From NCBI GenBank assembly GCA_041591915.1, contig JBFHRB010000066.1, positions 1 to 13,709 of the forward strand: a stretch of 13,709 nt of DNA, given 5' to 3'. Numbering within the stretch: the first letter of the stretch is position 1; each line of letters starts with the position of its first letter. The notes under the pieces were generated by a model. The model saw only the letters and a program-made list of their open reading frames with translations. It searched no databases and was not told where the DNA came from. A program made the position numbers and the translations under genes. The DNA comes from JBFHRB01 sp041591915. GTDB taxonomy: Bacteria > Actinomycetota > Nitriliruptoria > Nitriliruptorales > Nitriliruptoraceae. Below, piece after piece: positions 1 through 5,592 of this stretch.

Positions 1-56
1 GCGGCCCTGCCGCGCGCGTCGCGCGTCTGCACACTCCCCGCTCCCCGGAGTCTCCC

Positions 57-1151
57 GTGGGTCTCAAGATCGGCCTCGTCGGGCTGCCCAATGTCGGCAA
101 GTCCACGCTCTTCAACGCCCTGTCACAGGCCGGGGCGGAAGCCGCCAACTTCCCGTTCTGCACGATCGATCCCAACGTCGGCGTCGTTGCTGTCCCCGAC
201 CCCCGGCTCGACCACCTCGGTGAGCTCGCCGACAGCGCGAAGGTGATCCCCACCTCGCTCGAGGTCGTCGACATCGCCGGCCTCGTCGCCGGCGCCAGCC
301 AGGGAGAGGGCCTCGGCAACCAGTTCCTCGCGCACATCCGCGAGGTCGATGCCGTGTGCCACGTCGTGCGGTGCTTCGAGAACGACGACGTGGTCCACGT
401 CGTCGGCAAGGTGGACCCGGCCAGCGACATCGAGGTGATCGAGACCGAGCTCGTCCTCAAGGACCTCGAGACCGTCGAGAAGCGCCTCGACCGGGCGAAC
501 CGCCAGGCCCGCACCGGCACCCGCGAGTCCAGGGAGGAGCTCGCGATCGTGCAGTCCCTCCATGACCACCTCGCGGACGGCCAGCCGGCCCGGACCTTCC
601 GCTGGCCCGACGAGGCCGCCACGATCCGCCGTGAGCTGTCCCTGCTGACCGGCAAGCCCGTCCTCTACGCGGCCAATGTCGCCGAGGACGACCTGCCCGA
701 CGGCAACCAGCACGTGGACACCGTGCGGTCCATCGCCGCCGAGGAGGGCGCCGAGGTCGTCGTCATCTCCGCACAGGTCGAGGCCGAGCTGGTGGAGCTG
801 CCCGACGAGGAGCGGGCGGAGTTCCTCGAGTCCCTCGGGCTCGAGGAGTCCGGCCTGCAGCGGCTGATCCACGCCGGCTACCGCCTCCTCGGGCTCATCA
901 CGTACTTCACGGCGGGACCCAAGGAGGCGCGCGCGTGGACCGTCCCCGACGGCTCCACCGCGCCCCGCGCGGCGCGCGAGATCCACACCGACTTCGAGCG
1001 CGGCTTCATCCGCGCCGAGGTCATCGCCTACGCCGACTACGCCACGCTGGGCTCGGAGCAGGCGGCCAAGGAGGCCGGCAGGCTCCGGGTCGAGGGCAAG
1101 GAGTACCGGGTGAAGGACGGTGACGTCCTGCACTTCCGCTTCAACGTCTGA
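57..1151 (+). CDS. ychF: Ribosome-binding ATPase YchF (Obg-like GTPase family)
   Basis: YchF/OLA1 proteins are P-loop NTPases of the TRAFAC class that prefer ATP, bind ribosomes and act in translation and oxidative-stress responses. The 364 residues match the usual length of about 363. Visible motifs are the Walker A GLPNVGKST at 9-17, the G3 motif DIAG at 72-75 followed by the SQGEGLGN loop, and the ATP-specifying NxxE (N207-E210) in place of the GTPase NKxD. The C-terminal TGS domain (about 281-364) opens with TYFTAGPKEARAW. Cys35 in NFPFCTIDPN matches the redox-sensitive cysteine of E. coli YchF. The start is GTG with GGAG six bases upstream (47-50). No further gene is visible in the 56 bases before it. 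The next gene follows after 61 bases on the same strand, so joint transcription is possible but not shown. The identification is secure. Confidence 0.97.
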   Translation: MGLKIGLVGLPNVGKSTLFNALSQAGAEAANFPFCTIDPNVGVVAVPDPRLDHLGELADSAKVIPTSLEVVDIAGLVAGASQGEGLGNQFLAHIREVDAVCHVVRCFENDDVVHVVGKVDPASDIEVIETELVLKDLETVEKRLDRANRQARTGTRESREELAIVQSLHDHLADGQPARTFRWPDEAATIRRELSLLTGKPVLYAANVAEDDLPDGNQHVDTVRSIAAEEGAEVVVISAQVEAELVELPDEERAEFLESLGLEESGLQRLIHAGYRLLGLITYFTAGPKEARAWTVPDGSTAPRAAREIHTDFERGFIRAEVIAYADYATLGSEQAAKEAGRLRVEGKEYRVKDGDVLHFRFNV

Positions 1152-1160
1152 GGCCCCCGG

Positions 1161-1166
1161 TACCTT
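1161..1166 (+). promoter_or_regulatory. Candidate -10 element before the 62-residue gene
   Basis: The hexamer TACCTT within CGGTACCTTCGAC lies 46 bases before the ATG at 1213, in the short gap after ychF. It matches the TAnnnT form of actinobacterial -10 elements. No convincing TTGACA-like -35 is seen about 17 bases upstream. It would give the small gene and the ABC1 kinase their own promoter. This is a weak inference from a short motif. Confidence 0.3.
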
Positions 1167-1212
1167 CGACCCAATCCACGTCTGCCCGCAGGTCCGGATC
1201 CAGGAGACAGCG

Positions 1213-1401
1213 ATGGCACGTTCGCAGCCGATCACACGCCTCGAGGTCGCGGCCTGCCCCACCCACCGGGTGGACGTCCGGCACTACGCCAAGCACGCCG
1301 TGGGCTGCGACTGCCTGAGCGATCAGCGACGCGCCGAGCTGGCGCAACGGCTCGAGGCGGCACGCGCCGAGGGCAACCCACTGGCAGACATGGCGGAGTA
1401 G
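1213..1401 (+). CDS. Hypothetical small protein with Cys/His pairs, coupled to ABC1 kinase
   Basis: I do not recognise this 62-residue protein. The ATG at 1213 is chosen because AGGAG (1202-1206) sits six bases before it; in-frame codons run further upstream into the end of ychF but have no such site. The sequence holds C15-x2-H18, H24, H28 and C32-x-C34, a spacing that could bind a metal such as zinc. A charged, Ala-rich helix follows (about 36-53: SDQRRAELAQRLEAARAE). There is no signal peptide or membrane segment, so it is probably cytoplasmic. Its TAG stop (1399-1401) shares a base with the GGAG ribosome binding site of the downstream ABC1 kinase, which starts eight bases later, so the two are probably one transcript with coupled translation. 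That the ORF is a real gene rests on this spacing, its ribosome binding site and the ordered Cys/His pattern. Its function is unknown. Confidence 0.72.
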   Translation: MARSQPITRLEVAACPTHRVDVRHYAKHAVGCDCLSDQRRAELAQRLEAARAEGNPLADMAE

Positions 1402-1409
1402 GAGACGAC

Positions 1410-2801
1410 GTGGCACGCAACGGCCTGGGCGGGCGCTTGGGCCGAGGTGCGCGCCTCGCGCGGACCGGCGTCCGCGGCGTCACCGGCATCGCGAGCGCGA
1501 AGGCCCGCGAGCTCGCCGGCCTCGAGACCGGCGATCCGCGCGCGGTCCACGACGAGGTCGCCCACCATCTCGCGGAAGTGCTCGGTGAGATGAAGGGCGC
1601 GGCCATGAAGGTCGGCCAGCTCCTCAGCTTCGTCGACGTCGACCTGCCCGAGGAGGTCCGCGGGGCCTACCACGACGCGCTCGCCAAGCTCCGCGATGCC
1701 GCTCCCCCGATGGACCCCGTCGCCATCCGCAAGGTCATCATGGAGGAGTACGGCGCGCCACCGGAGGCCGTCTTCGCGAGCTGGGACGACGAGGCCCTGG
1801 CAGCCGCGTCCATCGGGCAGGTGCACGCAGCCAAGCTCGACGACGGCCGTGAGGTCGTCGTCAAGGTGCAGTACCCCGGGGTGGCCGACGCCGTGCGTGC
1901 TGACCTCAGCAACGCCGAGCTCTTCACGCCCATCGCCCGGCTGGCAGCCCCGGGCCTCGAGATCGAACCCCTCCTCGAGGAGCTTCGGGAGCGCGTCAAC
2001 GACGAGCTCGACTACCAGCGGGAGGCCCAGTACCAGCGCGCGTTCGCCACGCGCTATGCGGGCCATCCCTTCATCCACGTACCGGAGGTGGTGGCAGACC
2101 TGTGCCGGGCCCGCGTCCTCGTGATGGAGCGAGTACGTGGCAAGACGTTCGACCGGTTCGCTGCCGAGGCCGACGAGGCCGACCGGCAACGGGTGGCCGA
2201 GACGATCTTCCGCTACGCCTTCGGCACCATCGCGCGCTTCCGACTCTTCAACGGCGACCCGCACCCGGGCAACTACCTCATCGAGGAGGACGGCCGCGTC
2301 GCCTTCCTCGACTACGGCTCGGTCAAGATGTTCAGCCGGGAGCGGTACGCCCACATGCTCGAGACCGACAACGCGGTGCTGAGCGGCGATCAGGACGGCT
2401 TCATCACCGCGATGAACGCGGCTGGCTTCATCCCGCCCAACCTCGCGATCGACGAGGACCGGCTGTTCGAGTGGTTCCGCATGTTCATGCGCCCGGTCGT
2501 TGCAGAGCAGCCCTTCAGGTTCACGCGCGAGTACGCGGCGGAGATCGTCGCCAGCGGCTCGGACCCGCGCAGCCCGTACTTCGAGGTGCTGCGCCGCCTG
2601 AACCTGCCCCCGGACTACCTGCTGCTGAACCGGATCCAGTTCGGCGTGAACTCCGTCCTCGCCCGCCTCGATGCGACCAACCACTGGCTGGACATCCGCG
2701 ACGAGTACGTCCGCCCGGACGCCGAACCCGCCACCGAGCTGGGTGAGCTCGACGCGGCCTGGTGGCGTGCCCGCCAGCCGCAGGTCGATCCGCCGGCCTG
2801 A
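1410..2801 (+). CDS. ABC1/AarF/UbiB-family atypical kinase
   Basis: This 463-residue protein is an ABC1 (UbiB/ADCK-like) atypical kinase. Characterised members act as ATPases or kinases in isoprenoid-lipid and quinone metabolism; the substrate here is unknown. Visible motifs are the family-specific KxGQ (K67-Q70, in AMKVGQLLSF), the Ala-rich loop AAASIGQVHAA (131-141) that replaces the Gly-rich loop, the ATP-binding lysine K152 in VVVKVQYP, the catalytic NGDPHPGN stretch (281-288, D283 and N288), and the metal-binding D301 in FLDYGS (the DFG equivalent). No transmembrane segment is evident at the C terminus, unlike E. coli UbiB. The start is GTG with GGAG at 1401-1404. The gene follows the 62-residue protein after eight bases and ends 25 bases before a strong hairpin. 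Most actinobacteria use menaquinone, so a ubiquinone role should not be assumed. The family is certain; the role is not. Confidence 0.93.
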   Translation: MARNGLGGRLGRGARLARTGVRGVTGIASAKARELAGLETGDPRAVHDEVAHHLAEVLGEMKGAAMKVGQLLSFVDVDLPEEVRGAYHDALAKLRDAAPPMDPVAIRKVIMEEYGAPPEAVFASWDDEALAAASIGQVHAAKLDDGREVVVKVQYPGVADAVRADLSNAELFTPIARLAAPGLEIEPLLEELRERVNDELDYQREAQYQRAFATRYAGHPFIHVPEVVADLCRARVLVMERVRGKTFDRFAAEADEADRQRVAETIFRYAFGTIARFRLFNGDPHPGNYLIEEDGRVAFLDYGSVKMFSRERYAHMLETDNAVLSGDQDGFITAMNAAGFIPPNLAIDEDRLFEWFRMFMRPVVAEQPFRFTREYAAEIVASGSDPRSPYFEVLRRLNLPPDYLLLNRIQFGVNSVLARLDATNHWLDIRDEYVRPDAEPATELGELDAAWWRARQPQVDPPA

Positions 2802-2826
2802 CACCCGTTCGCCCCGTGGTGAACGA

Positions 2827-2855
2827 AGGAGGGCCCCCCTACGGGGAGCCCTCCT
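2827..2855. terminator. Bidirectional hairpin terminator between convergent genes
   Basis: AGGAGGGC (2827-2834) pairs perfectly with GCCCTCCT (2848-2855). The stem continues with CCCC (2835-2838) against GGGG (2843-2846), one A bulged at 2847 and a CTAC-type loop. It lies 25 bases after the ABC1 kinase stop and 17 bases beyond the stop of the convergent acyl-CoA synthetase gene, so it can serve both. No T-run follows on the + strand. On the - strand TTCGTTC follows, a weak U-tract. This GC-rich, T-poor form is common in high-GC bacteria. Confidence 0.75.
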
Positions 2856-2872
2856 CGTGAAGCGGTGTCGCG

Positions 2873-4669
2873 TCAGGCGCGGCCGTACATCTCCTCGATG
2901 ACGTGGCCGTACTTCTCGGCGACGACGTTGCGCTTGACCTTGAGGCTCGGCGTCATCTCGCCGCCCTCGATCGTGAAGTCCTCCGGCAGGATGCGGAACT
3001 CACGGATCGACTCGGCCCGGCTGACCGCCTTGTTGGCGTCCTCGATGGCGGCCTGGATGGCCGCCTTGAGGTCGGCGTCGTCGGCCAGGTCGGCGATGGA
3101 CTTGCCGGTCTTGCCGTGCTCGTCCGCCCAGGCCGGGAACTCGTCCACGTCGATCGTCACGAGGCAGGCGATGAACTTCTCGCCGTCGCCGACGACCATG
3201 CACTGGCTGACGAGGCGGTTGGCGCGGAGCCGGTCCTCGAGCACGTTCGGCGCGACGTTCTTGCCCGCCGCCGTGACGATGATCTCCTTCTTGCGCCCCG
3301 TGATGCGCAGGAAGCCGTCCTTGTCGAGCTCGCCGATGTCGCCGGTGTGGAACCAGCCGTCGGGCTCGATGGCCTCCTTGGTGGCCTCGTCGTTCTTGTA
3401 GTAGCCCGAGAAGACGTTGCCGCCCTTGAGCATGATCTCGCCGTCCTCGGCGATGCGGACCGAGGAGCCCGGGATGGGCTTGCCGACCGTGCCGATGCGG
3501 AACTCGTTCGGCTTGTTGATCGTGGCGGCGGCGCTGGTCTCGGTCAGGCCGTAGCCCTCGAGGATCCTCACGCCGATGCCGTTGTAGAAGTGGCCGAGGC
3601 GCTCACCGAGCGCCGCGCCGCCGGAGACGGCGTAACGGGCACGACCGCCGAGCGCCTCGCGGATCTTCGAGTACACGAGCTTGTCGAACACGGCGTGCGC
3701 CAGCTTGGTCTTCAGGCTGACGTTGCCGTCCTGGGTCTCGCGCGAGAAGTCGATGGCGACCTGGGTCGCCTTGTCGAAGATCTTGCCCTTGCCGTCGGCG
3801 TGGGCCTTCTGCTGGACGCGGTTGAACACCTTCTCGAACACGCGCGGGACGGACAGGATGAAGGTCGGCTTGAACATCTGCAGCTCCTCGGAGAGCTGCG
3901 GGATGCCGGTCGAGAAGCCGAGCTTCACGCCCATCGAGACGGTCGAGACCTGGATCACGCGCGCGAAGATGTGGGCGAGGGGCAGGAAGAGCAGCGTCGA
4001 CTCGCCCGGCGCGAAGAACTCGCTCGCGGCGGCCGCGACCTGCTTGACGTCCCAGACGAAGTTGTGGTGGGTGAGCTCGCAGCCCTTCGGGCGGCCGGTC
4101 GTGCCCGAGGTGTAGACCAGCGTCGCGAGGTCGTCGGCGTTCACGGCCTGGGCGCGCTTCTGCACGTCCTCGTCGCTGACGTCGGTGCCCTCGGCCATGA
4201 CCTGGTCGAGCGCGCCCTCGTCGATGACGAACACGTGCTCGACGTCGTTGAGCCCGCCGGAGACCTCGTCGAACGTCGACTTCAGCTCGGCGTTCTCGAG
4301 GAAGATGGCGACCGCGCCAGAGTTCGACGCGATCCACTCCACCTGCTCGGCGGACGAGGTCTCGTAGATCGGGACCGTCACGCAGCCTGCGGCCCAGATC
4401 GCGAAGTCGAGGTACGTCCATTCGATCCGCGTCTGGGACATGACACAGATCTTCGACCCCGGCTCGATGCCGAGCGCGATGAGGCCGGCCGCGAGGCGGG
4501 TGACGGTCTCGGCCATCTGCTTGGTCGAGACGTCGACGAACTGGTCGCCGCTGCGGTACGACAGTGCGGGACGCGTCGGGTAGGCGCGCGCGTTCTCCCA
4601 CAGTGAATCGGTCAGGTTCTCGTCCGGCGCGACCTTGACCTCGCCCGGGCTCGTGTACTCCTGGACCAT
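2873..4669 (-). CDS. fadD: Long-chain fatty-acid--CoA ligase, FadD15-like (AMP-forming)
   Basis: This enzyme activates fatty acids with ATP to acyl-AMP and then to acyl-CoA, feeding beta-oxidation or lipid synthesis. The 598 residues match mycobacterial FadD15 in length and in many stretches, including VTVPIYETSSAEQV (97-110), KPTFILSVPRVFEKVFN (267-283) and GRKKEIIVTAAGKNVAP (458-474). ANL-superfamily motifs are complete: the phosphate loop YTSGTTGRPKG (186-196), EGYGLTET (371-378), the WFHTGD motif (439-444), R459 of the hinge region, and the C-terminal catalytic lysine K577 in TPSLKVKR. No signal peptide or membrane span is seen; the protein is probably cytoplasmic or peripheral. The start is ATG with GGAGGAGA (4685-4678) eight bases upstream. 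It diverges from the crotonase gene, so shared control is plausible. Codon use is strongly G/C-ending. Substrate chain length cannot be read from the sequence. Confidence 0.96.
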   Translation of the reverse strand: MVQEYTSPGEVKVAPDENLTDSLWENARAYPTRPALSYRSGDQFVDVSTKQMAETVTRLAAGLIALGIEPGSKICVMSQTRIEWTYLDFAIWAAGCVTVPIYETSSAEQVEWIASNSGAVAIFLENAELKSTFDEVSGGLNDVEHVFVIDEGALDQVMAEGTDVSDEDVQKRAQAVNADDLATLVYTSGTTGRPKGCELTHHNFVWDVKQVAAAASEFFAPGESTLLFLPLAHIFARVIQVSTVSMGVKLGFSTGIPQLSEELQMFKPTFILSVPRVFEKVFNRVQQKAHADGKGKIFDKATQVAIDFSRETQDGNVSLKTKLAHAVFDKLVYSKIREALGGRARYAVSGGAALGERLGHFYNGIGVRILEGYGLTETSAAATINKPNEFRIGTVGKPIPGSSVRIAEDGEIMLKGGNVFSGYYKNDEATKEAIEPDGWFHTGDIGELDKDGFLRITGRKKEIIVTAAGKNVAPNVLEDRLRANRLVSQCMVVGDGEKFIACLVTIDVDEFPAWADEHGKTGKSIADLADDADLKAAIQAAIEDANKAVSRAESIREFRILPEDFTIEGGEMTPSLKVKRNVVAEKYGHVIEEMYGRA

Positions 4670-4701
4670 CTGGGCTCTCTCCTCCAGAAGGGCGGTTCGT
4701 A

Positions 4702-4719
4702 TGACGGCAGCCGCCGTCA
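4702..4719. promoter_or_regulatory. Perfect 7-4-7 inverted repeat, possible operator or leader hairpin
   Basis: TGACGGC and GCCGTCA flank the spacer AGCC, giving an 18 bp perfect inverted repeat in the divergent region between the acyl-CoA synthetase and crotonase genes. A second, shorter symmetric element follows directly (GGGGA-AG-TCCCC, 4720-4731). Both lie between the synthetase start and its candidate -10, so the first could be a repressor operator (TetR-type regulators commonly control fatty-acid genes) or a hairpin in the mRNA leader. Which one applies cannot be decided from the sequence. Confidence 0.4.
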
Positions 4720-4742
4720 GGGGAAGTCCCCCATTGGGTGCG

Positions 4743-4748
4743 AGCCTA
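4743..4748 (-). promoter_or_regulatory. Candidate -10 of the acyl-CoA synthetase gene
   Basis: Read on the - strand this is TAGGCT, continuing as TAGGCTCGCACCC. It would start transcription near 4736 and give a leader of about 65 bases holding the inverted repeat at 4702-4719. The same heptamer TAGGCTC occurs before the GGDEF-EAL gene at 8237-8231, in the same orientation relative to its gene. No clear -35 is visible. Confidence 0.35.
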
Positions 4749-4778
4749 GCAACCGGCCTCGATGGCCACGGCCGTCCG

Positions 4779-4784
4779 TACAGT
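4779..4784 (+). promoter_or_regulatory. Candidate -10 of the crotonase gene
   Basis: The hexamer TACAGT lies 32 bases before the ATG at 4816 and would place the transcript start near 4791. It sits downstream of the earlier in-frame ATG at 4762, which would then not be transcribed; this supports the later start. There is no recognisable -35. Confidence 0.32.
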
Positions 4785-4803
4785 GCGGCCGACGACGCTC
4801 ACT

Positions 4804-4810
4804 GAGGGGA
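4804..4810 (+). promoter_or_regulatory. Ribosome binding site deciding the crotonase start
   Basis: GAGGGGA lies five bases before the ATG at 4816. The upstream in-frame ATG at 4762 has only pyrimidine-mixed sequence before it and no purine-rich site. The start is therefore placed at 4816. Confidence 0.75.
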
Positions 4811-4815
4811 CGTGG

Positions 4816-5592
4816 ATGACCGTTGCCGTCGAGACCAGCGGGAGGGTCCGGATCGTGCGGATCCAGCGGCCGGGAGTGCGCAACGCGGTCGACCGGCCGA
4901 CGGCCGACGCCCTCCGCATCGCGATGCTCGACCTCGCGGCCGACGACAGCGTCGACGTGGCGGTCCTGACCGGAGATGGCGGGACCTTCTGTGCAGGTGC
5001 CGACCTGCACGCGCTCGCCTCCGGGGACCCGGAGCGGGTCAACCGGCTCGAACCGACGGACCGCGCCCCCATGGGCCCGACGCGCCTCGAGATCGACAAG
5101 CCGGTCATCGCCGCGATCGAGGGGCACGCCGTCGCGGGCGGGCTGGAACTCGCCCTGTGGTGTGACCTCCGGGTGATGGCGGAGGACGCCGTCCTCGGCG
5201 TCTTCTGTCGCCGCTGGGGCGTCCCGCTCATCGACGGCGGGACCGTCCGGCTGCCGCGGCTCATCGGCATGTCCCGAGCGCTCGACCTCATCCTGACCGG
5301 TCGAGCCGTCCACGCGCAGGAAGCCCTCGACCTCGGACTCGCCAACCGCGTCGTGCCCACGGGCTCGGCCCTCGACGAGGCCGTCCTGCTGGCCGAGGTC
5401 ATCGCCAGCTTCCCGCAGACCACCATGCGCTCGGACCGGCGCTCCGCCCGCGGGTCGTGGGACCTGCCCCTGCGGGAGGCGCTCGTGGCCGAGCACCACC
5501 TCGGCGTCGGCAGTATCGAGTCCGGCGGAATGGGCGATGGCGTCGCTCGGTTCACGTCCGGCGCGGGCCGTCACGGCTCCTACGACGACTGA
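4816..5592 (+). CDS. Enoyl-CoA hydratase/crotonase-family protein
   Basis: This 258-residue protein has the crotonase fold. The oxyanion-hole segments are present: FCAGADL (58-64) and HAVAGGLELA (104-113). KPVIAAIEG (95-103) is typical. Aligned without gaps to rat mitochondrial enoyl-CoA hydratase, the first catalytic Glu (rat E144) is kept as E111, but the second (rat E164) is replaced by C131 in GVFCRRWGVPLIDGG. That variant motif recurs in many proteins annotated as enoyl-CoA hydratases, so the hydratase reaction is not assured; isomerase, hydrolase or another crotonase chemistry is possible. The ATG at 4816 is preferred over 4762 because GAGGGGA (4804-4810) lies five bases before it and the protein then begins MTVAVETSG, as is usual for the family. 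It diverges from the acyl-CoA synthetase gene, consistent with acyl-CoA metabolism. Its last 13 bp overlap the convergent GGDEF-EAL gene. Confidence 0.9.
   Translation: MTVAVETSGRVRIVRIQRPGVRNAVDRPTADALRIAMLDLAADDSVDVAVLTGDGGTFCAGADLHALASGDPERVNRLEPTDRAPMGPTRLEIDKPVIAAIEGHAVAGGLELALWCDLRVMAEDAVLGVFCRRWGVPLIDGGTVRLPRLIGMSRALDLILTGRAVHAQEALDLGLANRVVPTGSALDEAVLLAEVIASFPQTTMRSDRRSARGSWDLPLREALVAEHHLGVGSIESGGMGDGVARFTSGAGRHGSYDD

Noticed and set aside
1120..1212. Longer form of the 62-residue protein overlapping the end of ychF
   Set aside because: The first 31 residues come from out-of-frame ychF sequence and spacer; the ATG at 1213 has a good ribosome binding site.
1410..2801. Naming the ABC1 kinase ubiB and assigning it to ubiquinone synthesis
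   Set aside because: Actinobacteria normally use menaquinone, no ubiquinone gene is nearby, and the C-terminal membrane spans of UbiB are not seen.
1323..2804. 493-codon open frame on the - strand opposite the ABC1 kinase
   Set aside because: Same GC-driven shadow pattern; the + strand carries all ABC1 motifs.
2903..4606. 567-codon open frame on the + strand opposite the acyl-CoA synthetase
   Set aside because: An antisense shadow: long runs of Leu, Val, Asp, Glu and Arg and no recognisable motif, while the - strand encodes a full ANL enzyme.
4762..4815. Longer crotonase from ATG at 4762
   Set aside because: No ribosome binding site, atypical extra 18 residues, and a candidate -10 falls inside it.
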